The notes under the pieces are model-generated. The model was not told where the DNA came from and searched no databases. It saw only the letters and a program-made list of their open reading frames with translations. From Sphingomonadales bacterium (GTDB taxonomy: Bacteria; Pseudomonadota; Alphaproteobacteria; Sphingomonadales; Sphingomonadaceae), in contig SEFZ01000020.1 in the NCBI GenBank assembly GCA_004173185.1, positions 1 through 64,000 of the forward strand: DNA of 64,000 nucleotides. Reading direction: 5' to 3'. The first letter of the stretch is position 1. Each line of letters begins with the position of its first letter. Position numbers and translations under genes: made by a program. Below, piece by piece: positions 41,925 through 50,095 of this stretch.

Positions 41925-42334
41925 CCGATCGGCGCAGGCTGGCGTTCACTGTGCGGAAGGGCAGGGTCGAACACCGCCCAATCCGGCGCGCTCGCGGTCC
42001 AGATCACTTCGGTGGGGCGCAACAGGTTCGGATCGTCATACGCTCCGGCGCGGACGCCAAGAAACTCGGGATCTACCGCCGGCCCGGTGAACAGCGCCGT
42101 GCCACAGCTCGGGCAAAAGCCGCGCCGCATCGCCTTGCCGCTGGCGGCGATGCTCTCATACCAGCTGACATCGCCCTCGAACACGATCTGCTCGATCCGG
42201 TACAAGGCGTTGGTCGTGCCGCTGCCCGCCGCCCAATATTGGCAATCGCGGCACCAGCAGGTCCGCGTGCGCACCGGCTCGCCGTGGATTGCGATGCGGA
42301 CCTTGCCGCACAGGCAGCCCGCACCAATCGTCAT
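41921..42334 (-). CDS. GFA-family (CENP-V/GFA domain) protein
   Basis: 137 residues with the zinc-binding cysteine pattern of the glutathione-dependent formaldehyde-activating family: GCLCGKVRI, CWCRDCQYW and FCPSCGTALF. Many members are not true formaldehyde enzymes, so substrate is uncertain. The ATG overlaps the MoxR stop, indicating they share a transcript. Confidence 0.88.
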   Translation of the reverse strand: MTIGAGCLCGKVRIAIHGEPVRTRTCWCRDCQYWAAGSGTTNALYRIEQIVFEGDVSWYESIAASGKAMRRGFCPSCGTALFTGPAVDPEFLGVRAGAYDDPNLLRPTEVIWTASAPDWAVFDPALPHSERQPAPIG

Positions 42335-43179
42335 TTTGGCTGCTGCCGCCGTGCCATGAACGCCAGCCGCTCAAACAGCATCACGTCCTGCTCGTTCTTG
42401 AGCAGTGCGCCATGCAGTGGCGGGATCGCCTTGGTCGGGTCGCGGTTTTGCAGCACGTCGAGCGGCATTTCCTCGTGAAGCAGCAGCTTGAGCCAGTCGA
42501 GCAACTCGCTGGTCGAGGGCTTCTTCTTGAGGCCGGGCACTTCGCGGATATCGTAGAAAATATCCATCGCCTTGCTGACGAGGATTTTCTGGATGCCGGG
42601 GAAGTGGACGTCGATGATCGCCTGCATCGTCTCCCGGTCCGGGAATTTGATGTAGTGGAAGAAGCAGCGGCGCAGGAACGCGTCGGGAAGCTCCTTCTCA
42701 TTGTTCGACGTGATCACGACGATCGGGCGTTCAATCGCCTTCACGGTCTCGCGGGTCTCGTAGACATGGAATTCCATGCGATCGAGCTCCTGGAGAAGAT
42801 CGTTCGGGAATTCGATATCGGCCTTGTCGATCTCGTCGATCAGCAGCACCGGCAATTGGGGTGCGGTGAACGCCTCCCAGAGCTTACCCTTGCGGATATA
42901 ATTGCCGATGTCGTGGACGCGCTCGTCGCCAAGCTGGCCATCGCGCAGGCGAGCGACGGCGTCATATTCGTACAGCCCCTGCTGCGCCTTGGTGGTCGAT
43001 TTGACGTTCCACTCGATCAGCGGCGCGCCGACTGCTTTCGCAATCTCATAAGCCAGCACGGTCTTGCCGGTGCCGGGTTCGCCTTTGACCAAAAGGGGAC
43101 GGCGCAGCGTGACCGCTGCATTGACCGCGACCTTCAGGTCTTCGGTCGCGACATAGCTCTGGGTGCCTTCGAAACGCAT
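42331..43179 (-). CDS. MoxR-type AAA+ ATPase
   Basis: About 282 residues from ATG 43179 (open to 43215). Walker A VKGEPGTGKTVLAYE, Walker B VLLIDEIDKAD, sensor VVITSNNEKELPDAFLRRCFFHYI are all present. MoxR ATPases remodel partner complexes together with VWA proteins; the CoxE-like protein at 38334 is the likely partner. The GFA gene follows with an ATGA overlap. Confidence 0.9.
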   Translation of the reverse strand: MRFEGTQSYVATEDLKVAVNAAVTLRRPLLVKGEPGTGKTVLAYEIAKAVGAPLIEWNVKSTTKAQQGLYEYDAVARLRDGQLGDERVHDIGNYIRKGKLWEAFTAPQLPVLLIDEIDKADIEFPNDLLQELDRMEFHVYETRETVKAIERPIVVITSNNEKELPDAFLRRCFFHYIKFPDRETMQAIIDVHFPGIQKILVSKAMDIFYDIREVPGLKKKPSTSELLDWLKLLLHEEMPLDVLQNRDPTKAIPPLHGALLKNEQDVMLFERLAFMARRQQPK

Positions 43180-43231
43180 GGTCACGGGATAGAGGTCTCG
43201 GGTTGCAGGATGCAACCCTTATACCTCGGCC

Positions 43232-43897
43232 TTAATGTTTATCGCGTGCGCTGGCGCGGGCTTCGAGGAGATCCCACAGCCCGCGATGCTGTGCGAAAAG
43301 CTGCTGCGCGCCAAACAGCATGGCGCGCTCGACCGATCCTTCGCGGACGAGCGCGTCGACCACGGTGTAAGTCTCTTCGAGCGAAGGCAATTGCGTGGGC
43401 GGCGGGGTCAGGTTCAGGCGCACGGCGGCGGCATCGAGCACTTTGCGGATTTCGATCCAGTCGATCGCCAGCGCCAGCGCCGCGCCGATCGCGCAGCCTG
43501 CGCGGTCAGACTGGGCCAGCATGTCCAGCGCATGGCGTTGTGCCGCGGCGGCAGCTTCGGATTCGGCATGGCCCGGAGTGCTGGGCAGCGGGCCTGCGGC
43601 GGCCACGATGCGGACGAGGAAAGCACGTTCGCCAGCGAATGCGTCTGCCGCGACTTCCAGCCAGCTCCGCTCGATATCGACTCGTGCATGTACCGTGGCA
43701 TGATCGATCACGCCTGGATGGCGACCATGCAGGATGCACATATAATGCGCCGCATCGGCGAGATCGCGCATCGGTTCGACATTGGCTTGGAGCCGCTGGA
43801 GATAGGCGTGGTTACCGCTGCCGTCCGCAACGGCGAGCGCTCCCAGCGAGCTCCAGCCGCCTGCCAATCGCGCAACGTTTACGGAATCCAACGGCAT
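43232..43897 (-). CDS. Conserved-looking soluble protein of unknown function
   Basis: 221 residues from ATG 43897 (GGGGGC upstream; a TTG at 43918 is possible). Mostly helical, with segments RLAGGWSSLGALAVADGSGN, HYMCILHGRHPGVIDHA and SLEETYTVVDALVREGSVER. No membrane or signal segment. It lies directly upstream of the MoxR gene on the same strand. I do not recognise the family. Confidence 0.65.
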   Translation of the reverse strand: MPLDSVNVARLAGGWSSLGALAVADGSGNHAYLQRLQANVEPMRDLADAAHYMCILHGRHPGVIDHATVHARVDIERSWLEVAADAFAGERAFLVRIVAAAGPLPSTPGHAESEAAAAAQRHALDMLAQSDRAGCAIGAALALAIDWIEIRKVLDAAAVRLNLTPPPTQLPSLEETYTVVDALVREGSVERAMLFGAQQLFAQHRGLWDLLEARASARDKH

Positions 43898-44077
43898 ACG
43901 CCCCCAAACTTGGCTCAAACAATCCGAACCGGCGGAAGGCCGGCGCAGCGGTTATGCCACGAAGGGATATACCGAAGCGCGTAAAGACGTGGTTTAGCTG
44001 GAGTTTACCCTGACTAAACACACTGTGCCGTCATGGGATTCGTTGCGTACCCGTAAGAATATCGAGGAAGCGAAGCG

Positions 44078-44114
44078 GTGCGGCCGGGCGAGCCCTGGGC
44101 TTGCCCGGCCGCAC
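44078..44114. terminator. Strong hairpin downstream of DoxX gene
   Basis: GTGCGGCCGGGC and GCCCGGCCGCAC make a perfect 12-bp stem, with an inner GAGCCC/GGGCTT pairing. It starts 8 bases after the DoxX-family stop on the minus strand. There is no T-run, so it may act with Rho or as an mRNA end stabiliser. Confidence 0.6.
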
Positions 44115-44121
44115 TCCTAAG

Positions 44122-44514
44122 TCAGCCCTTGTTGCGCGCTGCGTCCGCGCTCCAGATCCCGCCGCCTGCTGCCGCGAGATACAGGAAGATGAAGCAATAC
44201 AGCATCGCCGGCTCGCCGCCGTTCAGCGCCGGATACATCCCCTGCGGCGCGTGGGCCATAAAATAGGCGACCGCCATCATGCCCGAAAGGACGAACGCGA
44301 CTGGCCGGGTGAACAGCCCGATCACGATCAACAGGCCGCCGACCAGTTCAAGCGTACCCGCTGCCATCATCAGCGGATTGAGCGGCCCGCTCATGCCCGG
44401 CGGGGGCGGGGGCAGCTGAAACAGCTTCATGGTGCCGTGATGGAGAAACCCCAGCCCGGAGATGATACGCAGAACGCTAAGAAATTTGGACGACCAGCTA
44501 TCGGGGATCGGCAT
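44122..44514 (-). CDS. DoxX-family membrane protein
   Basis: 130 residues from ATG 44514 with AGGAG 8 bases upstream; the open frame to 44586 is not part of the family. Four membrane helices and the motif LRIISGLGFLHHGTMKLFQ, GGLLIVIGLFTRPVAF and MMAVAYFMAHAPQG fit DoxX/DoxD-like proteins, which are small redox-linked inner-membrane proteins. The short proline-rich loop PPPPPG is unusual. Confidence 0.85.
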   Translation of the reverse strand: MPIPDSWSSKFLSVLRIISGLGFLHHGTMKLFQLPPPPPGMSGPLNPLMMAAGTLELVGGLLIVIGLFTRPVAFVLSGMMAVAYFMAHAPQGMYPALNGGEPAMLYCFIFLYLAAAGGGIWSADAARNKG

Positions 44515-44664
44515 GTAAACTCTCCTGCGGTTCGGCGTCTGATGCGCCTGTTCGCAGAGCCTTTCACACCGAACAGCAGCGGTCAATCGGCCAGCAATAG
44601 TGCTGAACTTTGAGATGCGTACCGCTTTGTGTTAGCCCATCTGCAATAATGGGGAGGGTGTTAC

Positions 44665-44988
44665 ATGACCGATGAACGTAATGACACGTCCGCGGGCGGA
44701 ATCATCAAGCGATTTCTGAGCTTTGACGATATGATCGGCAGTTCGCTGATCAAATTCATCTATTATGCCGGGCTGGTAGGTGTCGCATTATACACGCTCG
44801 TGCTGTTGTTCGCGGCGGTACGCGTGCTTGATTATTCGCCAAGCATGTTCCTGGTTGGCCTGTTGAGCGCAGCGTTCTGCCTTATCGCCGGAACGGTGAT
44901 GTGGCGCTTCACTTGCGAGCTCTGGATTCTGCTCTTCCGCATCTTCGAACGTCTCGGTGAAATTCGTGATCGGCTGCCACCCCGCTAA
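44665..44988 (+). CDS. DUF4282 membrane protein
   Basis: 107 residues from an ATG with GGGAGGG upstream. FLSFDDMIGSSLIKFIYYAG, followed by two membrane helices and a C-terminal amphipathic helix (LLFRIFERLGEIRDRLPPR), matches the DUF4282 pattern. Function unknown. Confidence 0.75.
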   Translation: MTDERNDTSAGGIIKRFLSFDDMIGSSLIKFIYYAGLVGVALYTLVLLFAAVRVLDYSPSMFLVGLLSAAFCLIAGTVMWRFTCELWILLFRIFERLGEIRDRLPPR

Positions 44989-45011
44989 GCACCGGAAAGG
45001 GCAGGGGCCGA

Positions 45012-45290
45012 TCAGGCGGTAAAGCGCTTGGTGAAGCCCTTGCCCGGTTTCTCGTCGTCGGCGACCAGCACTTCGATATTATCGACCCGTGCCAGTTGCG
45101 GGCCTTCGCGGCATGCCTCGGCCAGGCGCGCGATAGCTTCCTCTTCGCCCGACGCGACAATCTCGACGCTGCCATTGTTGCGGTTGCGCACCCAGCCGGT
45201 CAGGCCCTCGGCTCGTGCGGTGCGCACTACCCAGTCACGAAACCCAACTGCCTGAACCCGCCCCGATACCAGGATACGCTTGATCGTCAT
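45012..45290 (-). CDS. acyP: Acylphosphatase
   Basis: 92 residues. The two signature motifs are GRVQAVGFRDW, with catalytic Arg18, and GWVRNRNNGSVE, with catalytic Asn36. It hydrolyses acyl phosphates such as 1,3-bisphosphoglycerate or carbamoyl phosphate. Its stop is 24 bases from the convergent DUF4282 gene. Confidence 0.93.
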   Translation of the reverse strand: MTIKRILVSGRVQAVGFRDWVVRTARAEGLTGWVRNRNNGSVEIVASGEEEAIARLAEACREGPQLARVDNIEVLVADDEKPGKGFTKRFTA

Positions 45291-45375
45291 TCGCTTCCTT
45301 ACGCGCTTAAACTGGCATGCCCTTTAGCGCATGCAGCGGGCAAAGGAATCGCCAAGTCCTGCGGCTCGCCGCGTA

Positions 45376-45852
45376 TCAAGGGTAAGTGAGCGCAATCACT
45401 TCATATTCCCGCTCGCCTGCGGGCAACATCACCTTGCGCAGATCGCCCACCGCGGCGCCGCGCAGCGCGCGGGCGAAAGGCGAGTTCCAGCCGACCAGCC
45501 CTTTGCCCGCATCGGCTTCGTCATCGCCGACGAAGGTGAGCGTGCGCTGATTGTCGTCTTCATCGGCGATGGTGACGGTCGCACCGAAGAATATCCGGCT
45601 GCGATCCTCCTGCTGCCGGGGATCGACGACCTTCGCCGCCTTCATCCGCCTGGAAAGCCAGCCCAGCCGCCGATCGATCTCGCGCAGGCGCTTGCGGCCA
45701 TAGATATAGTCGCCATTCTCGGAGCGATCGCCATTGCCCGCCGCCCAGGAAATCACCTCGACCAGCTTGGGCCGCTCGTCGCCGAGCAGCGCCTCATATT
45801 CCGTTCGCAGAACGGCATATCCGGCGGGGGTGATGTAATTGGGGCGGTCCAT
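45376..45852 (-). CDS. greB: Transcription elongation factor GreB
   Basis: 158 residues. N-terminal coiled coil with acidic tip (GNGDRSENGDYIYGRKRLREI) and C-terminal FKBP-like domain (NSPFARALRGAAVGDLRKV). It enters the RNA polymerase secondary channel to rescue backtracked complexes. The NxDxSENGDY tip and basic IYGRKR fit GreB rather than GreA. Confidence 0.9.
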   Translation of the reverse strand: MDRPNYITPAGYAVLRTEYEALLGDERPKLVEVISWAAGNGDRSENGDYIYGRKRLREIDRRLGWLSRRMKAAKVVDPRQQEDRSRIFFGATVTIADEDDNQRTLTFVGDDEADAGKGLVGWNSPFARALRGAAVGDLRKVMLPAGEREYEVIALTYP

Positions 45853-45861
45853 GCTGCTTCC

Positions 45862-45894
45862 TTACACCTCTCCTGCGTTCGCGGGAGAGGGTAA
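45862..45894. terminator. Hairpin between slt and greB
   Basis: CCTCTCC (45867-45873) pairs with GGAGAGG (45884-45890), with flanking TTAC/GTAA adding pairs around a mismatch. It lies in the 53-base gap between the end of the transglycosylase gene and the greB start, both minus strand. No T-run. Confidence 0.5.
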
Positions 45895-45905
45895 GACGAT
45901 GCGCT

Positions 45906-47918
45906 TCAACCCGGCCGGTTCTTGCCCAGATACCAGCTCAAATTCGCTGGACCTTTCGAACGCGCACGCTCGGGGTTGAGCAAATCGTAGACCACGGCAT
46001 TTTCCAGCACGCGCTGGACGTAGTTCTTGGTCTCGAAGATCGGAATCTGCTCCACCCAGCTGATCACATCAACGCCGGATCGCGGATCGCCATTTGCCTT
46101 GAGCCATTTGTTCACATTGCCCGGCCCGGCATTGTACGCAGCAACGGCCAGCGGATAGCTGCCATATTGCTTCATCATCCGCTGGAAATAGCTCGATCCC
46201 AGCTGGATGTTGTAATCGGTATCGGTGGTGAGCGCGTCGCGATTATAGGAAAGCCCGAGCATGCCCGATTGCTCGCGCGCGGTGCCCGGCATGAGCTGCA
46301 TCATCCCGCGCGCACCCGCATGGCTCACGGCAGCGCGATCGAACTGGCTCTCCTGCCGCGCGATCGCGTGGATGATCGTCCAGTAATCCCGCTGCGTTTC
46401 GGGCACGCGCACCGAGGGGTAGCCCGCGACGGTATAGTCCGAGAGGCCGTTCTGCAGCGCGCTGCGGCCGACCATTACGCCCAGATCGGGGCGACCGATC
46501 GTGCGCGAAAGCTCGGCGGCGAGAATATGGTCGGTGTCGGTCGTCGCGTCGGCGGCGATCTGGCGGACGAACAGGCTCTGATCGGTCCGGTTGCCCATCG
46601 TGCCGAGCAACTGCGCCGCGCGGACGACTTCGCGACGGTAAAACGCATCGCGCACCGAAGCATCGGCGACCTTGCCGTTGAAATCGGGCGGACGACGGAG
46701 CGATTTGCCCAGCCGCTCGGAGGAAAGCTGGCCGTAATACAGGTCTGGGAAGCCCGCCGCGCGCTCGAAATACGCCTGCGCCGTCGCCTTCTCGCCTGCG
46801 GCTTCCGCCGCGCGGCCGGCCCAATAGAGCCCTTTCGACTGGGTCTGCGGCGTCTTCGATCCGTGCGAATAGCGATCGAACATGCCGATCGCGTCCCGCG
46901 CGCGGCCCGCCTTTTCCAGCGCCACCGTGCCCGCGAGCCAGGTCAGGCTCGTATAATCGTCGCGCTCGCCATACGGGCGGTCGCTGATGTCGGTGCCATC
47001 GGGATAGGCATCGTCGACCTGGCTGGCGATTTGATAAGCGAGGCTGTTTTGCCCGTCCGCCGCCGCGCTGCGCGCCACGGTCAGCAAAACTTCATACCAT
47101 TTCTCAACATCGCCGGGGAAGGCGTTGAGCTTGCGGGGCTGGGCCAGATAAGAGCGCGCCGCCATGCCCTGGCCGGTCTCGCGCAGCCAGTTCGCGCGAT
47201 CGGCGATATAGCCCGGGTCGTTACGACCCTGCGCCAATATGGCGGCACCACGCTCGGCCGCATCGGGTGCCTTGGCGCGATAGGCGATCCGCGCTTCGAA
47301 CACGGCACGCTTGGATGGCGAGACAAACGAAAGCTGGCGGGTCGCCGCCGTCCGCTGATCGCGCCAGATCAGCATGTCGGCGCGCGCATCGTGATCGGCG
47401 GGGGTGAGCGCCGACGAGAAGTTGCTGATCAGCGTTGCCTCATCCGTCGCCCGCAGCGAACCGATGCGCCACGCCCGGCGTGCCTGTTCGGCGGCCTCGG
47501 CGCGCTTGCCCGATGCGGCCAGCGCCTCGGCATAACGCAGGCGCCCGGCGGGGGTCAGCGGCGCGAACCGCTCGAAATACCGCGTGACCAGCCCCGGCGC
47601 ATCGCTGCCATTCGTCAGGATCGTCTCGGCCGCCGCCCGCCTGCTCGTCTCGCCGGGCCAGCCGGGATGCGCGAGCAGGAAATTGGCATAATCGGAGAAG
47701 GGGTAATTGTCGGACTGCTGGAGCCGTTTCCACTCCACCAGCACCGCGCTCAACTGATCCGACTGGATATAGGCCGGGGCGAGGCGCGGCACGCCGCTCT
47801 CGATCGCCTGGGCGTACCATTCGATCTGGGATTTGGTCAGCTGCGAGGAGGCGGCAACGCCCGACACTCCGGCTAGCAGCAACGCACTCTTGAACACAGA
47901 CGTTAGCATGCTGGACAT
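45906..47918 (-). CDS. slt: Soluble lytic transglycosylase
   Basis: 670 residues from ATG 47918; a GTG at 47945 is an alternative. The N-terminal ~430 residues are helical superhelix repeats of the Slt70 kind, after a weak signal (SALLLAGVSGVAASS). The C-terminal SLT domain has ARQESQFDRAAVSHAGARG with catalytic Glu523, and MMQLMPGTAREQSG. It cleaves peptidoglycan glycan chains to 1,6-anhydro products. Divergent from dapA. Confidence 0.9.
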   Translation of the reverse strand: MSSMLTSVFKSALLLAGVSGVAASSQLTKSQIEWYAQAIESGVPRLAPAYIQSDQLSAVLVEWKRLQQSDNYPFSDYANFLLAHPGWPGETSRRAAAETILTNGSDAPGLVTRYFERFAPLTPAGRLRYAEALAASGKRAEAAEQARRAWRIGSLRATDEATLISNFSSALTPADHDARADMLIWRDQRTAATRQLSFVSPSKRAVFEARIAYRAKAPDAAERGAAILAQGRNDPGYIADRANWLRETGQGMAARSYLAQPRKLNAFPGDVEKWYEVLLTVARSAAADGQNSLAYQIASQVDDAYPDGTDISDRPYGERDDYTSLTWLAGTVALEKAGRARDAIGMFDRYSHGSKTPQTQSKGLYWAGRAAEAAGEKATAQAYFERAAGFPDLYYGQLSSERLGKSLRRPPDFNGKVADASVRDAFYRREVVRAAQLLGTMGNRTDQSLFVRQIAADATTDTDHILAAELSRTIGRPDLGVMVGRSALQNGLSDYTVAGYPSVRVPETQRDYWTIIHAIARQESQFDRAAVSHAGARGMMQLMPGTAREQSGMLGLSYNRDALTTDTDYNIQLGSSYFQRMMKQYGSYPLAVAAYNAGPGNVNKWLKANGDPRSGVDVISWVEQIPIFETKNYVQRVLENAVVYDLLNPERARSKGPANLSWYLGKNRPG

Positions 47919-47980
47919 GATACCCGTGTCGCTCCTATCTGCCACCCCTGATTTACCCGATTAAGGAAGTTTCTGGGATT

Positions 47981-48862
47981 ATGTTCTCCGGCTCGATTCC
48001 GGCGCTGGTTACGCCGTTCCGTAACGGCGCCTTTGCCGAAGAGGATTACCGCGCTTTGGTTGAATGGCAGATTACCGAAGGGTCGTCGGCGCTGGTGCCC
48101 GTCGGCACTACCGGTGAAGCCGCGACGCTGAGCAAAGACGAGCATTTCCAGGTTGTCCGCGTCTGCGCCGATCAGGCGAAGGGCCGCGTGAAGATTCTCG
48201 CCGGCGCCGGTTCGAACGATACCCAGGTCGCGATCGGCAACGTGAAGGCCGCGCAGGATTCGGGCGCGGACGCCGCGCTGATGGTCCCGCCTTATTATAA
48301 CCGCCCGAGCCAGGAAGGCATTTTCCGCCATTTCGAAGCGGTGGCGGAAGCGACCGATCTGCCGATCGTCCTCTATAATGTCCCCGGCCGCACCGCGACC
48401 GACATCCAGACCGCCACGGTCGCGCGGATCGTCAAGGCGTTTCCGGAGACGTTCATCGGGATCAAGGATGCCAGCGGCCAGCTCCAGCGCGTCACCGAGC
48501 ATCGCCTGGGCTGCGGCCCGAACTTCGCGCAGATCTCGGGCAATGACGAAACCGCCTTGGCGTTCAACGCGATGGGCGGGGTGGGGTGCATCTCGGTGAC
48601 AGCCAATGTCGCGCCGCGCCTCTGCGCCGAGTTTCAGGCGGCATGGGCAGCGGGTGACCGCGCCAAGGCGCTCGAACTCCACGACCGGCTGTTTGCGTTG
48701 CATCTGGCGATGTTCACCGATGCCTCGCCCGGCCCGGTGAAATACGCGATGGGCAAGGTCCGCAAGGGCTTCCCGACCGAACTGCGCCTGCCGATGACCG
48801 ATGCGAACGACGCGAGCCGAGAGGCCGTGGATGCGGCGCTGGCGATCGCGGGGTTGATCTAG
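47981..48862 (+). CDS. dapA: 4-hydroxy-tetrahydrodipicolinate synthase
   Basis: 293 residues, TIM-barrel lyase for lysine and diaminopimelate synthesis. PVGTTGEAATL (pyruvate-binding), YNVPGRTATD, and the Schiff-base region GIKDASGQL with Lys162 are visible. It supplies meso-diaminopimelate for the wall acted on by the neighbouring transglycosylase. A perfect 18-bp hairpin follows its stop. Confidence 0.96.
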   Translation: MFSGSIPALVTPFRNGAFAEEDYRALVEWQITEGSSALVPVGTTGEAATLSKDEHFQVVRVCADQAKGRVKILAGAGSNDTQVAIGNVKAAQDSGADAALMVPPYYNRPSQEGIFRHFEAVAEATDLPIVLYNVPGRTATDIQTATVARIVKAFPETFIGIKDASGQLQRVTEHRLGCGPNFAQISGNDETALAFNAMGGVGCISVTANVAPRLCAEFQAAWAAGDRAKALELHDRLFALHLAMFTDASPGPVKYAMGKVRKGFPTELRLPMTDANDASREAVDAALAIAGLI

Positions 48863-48863
48863 C

Positions 48864-48904
48864 TTCTCACACCTCTCCCGCCAAAAGCGGGAGAGGTGTG
48901 AGAA
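48864..48904 (+). terminator. Perfect 18-bp hairpin after dapA
   Basis: TTCTCACACCTCTCCCGC pairs without mismatch to GCGGGAGAGGTGTGAGAA, with a 5-base loop CAAAA, two bases after the dapA stop. No T-run follows, so it is not a textbook intrinsic terminator. It shares a CTCTCCC/GGGAGAG core with hairpins at 45867 and 60668. Confidence 0.7.
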
Positions 48905-48949
48905 CTTGGGCTTTCCCTTTCGACGGCGCGCCCCTACATCGCCCCCTCC

Positions 48950-49432
48950 ATGGCCCGTCCTCGCCCCTTAACCTTCGATAAGGTCAAAACCGTCGCCGAG
49001 AATCGGCGCGCAAAGTATGACTATTTTATCGACACGGTGTTCGAAGCCGGGCTGGCGCTGACCGGCACCGAAGTGAAGTCGCTGCGCGGCGGCGAGGGGT
49101 CGATCAAGGAGGCTTATGCCGAGGTCGTTGAAGGCGCGGTGTGGCTGGTCAACGCGAACATCCCCGAATTTTCGCACGGCAATCGCTTTAATCACGAGCC
49201 GAAGCGTCCCCGTAAATTGCTCCTTCATGAGCGCGAGATAAACAAGCTGCATGGTGCCGTAGCGCGCCAGGGCATGACGCTCGTTCCGCTTTCCATTTAT
49301 TTCAATGGAAGGGGCCGTGCGAAAGTCGAACTCGCGCTGGCCAAGGGCAAGAAGACACATGACAAGCGGGACTCAGCCAAGGAACAGGATTGGAAGCGCG
49401 ATCAGGCCCGGATCATGCGCGACCGTGGCTAA
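48950..49432 (+). CDS. smpB: SsrA-binding protein SmpB
   Basis: 160 residues. The tmRNA-binding beta-barrel protein: [40 protein letters not shown] and the C-terminal [20 protein letters not shown] tail that enters the decoding centre. It works with tmRNA (not in this window) to rescue stalled ribosomes. The next gene starts inside its last codons. Confidence 0.96.
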   Translation: MARPRPLTFDKVKTVAENRRAKYDYFIDTVFEAGLALTGTEVKSLRGGEGSIKEAYAEVVEGAVWLVNANIPEFSHGNRFNHEPKRPRKLLLHEREINKLHGAVARQGMTLVPLSIYFNGRGRAKVELALAKGKKTHDKRDSAKEQDWKRDQARIMRDRG

Positions 49433-50039
49433 GCCCGGCCCGAAGCCCAGCGCGAAGCCCGGCCCGAAGCCCAGCCTTGGCGCGCGCTTTCATGCGTGGG
49501 CCAAGCGCAACCTGCCGACGCGGGAAAGCTTTGAAGACAATCGCTGGCTGAGGCCGATCGCGCATCGCATCCTGCACTCCTCGCTCTGGACGATGACGCG
49601 GCGCTCGATCCCGCGCGGCGTGGCGCTGGGCATGTTCACCGGCATCCTGATCCCGATGGGGCAGATCCCCGCCTCTGCGATCCTCGCGCTGCCTTTGCGG
49701 GCCAATGTGCCGGCGGCGGCGCTCACCACCTTCTTCACCAATCCCTTCACCACGCCGTTCCTGTTCATCCTCTATTACAAGGTGGGTGGCTGGACGCTGA
49801 ATCTCTTCGGCGCGTCGGCCGCTGCCGCCGCGAAAACCGCGGTGGTGGATACCGGCTGGCTGCATTGGCTGGTCAACGATATCGGGCTGCCGACTGCGCT
49901 GGGCATGTTCATCTGCTCGGTGCTGGGCGGGGTTCTGGGCTATATAATTGCAGCGGTGGGCTGGCGGCTGTGGATCGCCGGAAAATGGCGGCGTCGCATC
50001 CGCGAGCGCGCCGAGCGGGATGCCCTCCCGGCCGATTGA
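49425..50039 (+). CDS. DUF2062 membrane protein
   Basis: 204 residues from GTG 49425, overlapping smpB by 8 bases. The N-terminus holds two tandem KPGPKPSA units encoded by 21-base direct repeats (49431-49451 and 49455-49475). The DUF2062 core has [39 protein letters not shown] and a last membrane helix, then a basic tail. Function unknown; some members lie near glycosyltransferases. Confidence 0.85.
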   Translation: MAKPGPKPSAKPGPKPSLGARFHAWAKRNLPTRESFEDNRWLRPIAHRILHSSLWTMTRRSIPRGVALGMFTGILIPMGQIPASAILALPLRANVPAAALTTFFTNPFTTPFLFILYYKVGGWTLNLFGASAAAAAKTAVVDTGWLHWLVNDIGLPTALGMFICSVLGGVLGYIIAAVGWRLWIAGKWRRRIRERAERDALPAD

Positions 50040-50095
50040 CCAGCCGTGCTGACGGCGTAAGACAGCGTATCCGAATTCCTAAGGGTTTCATCAAG

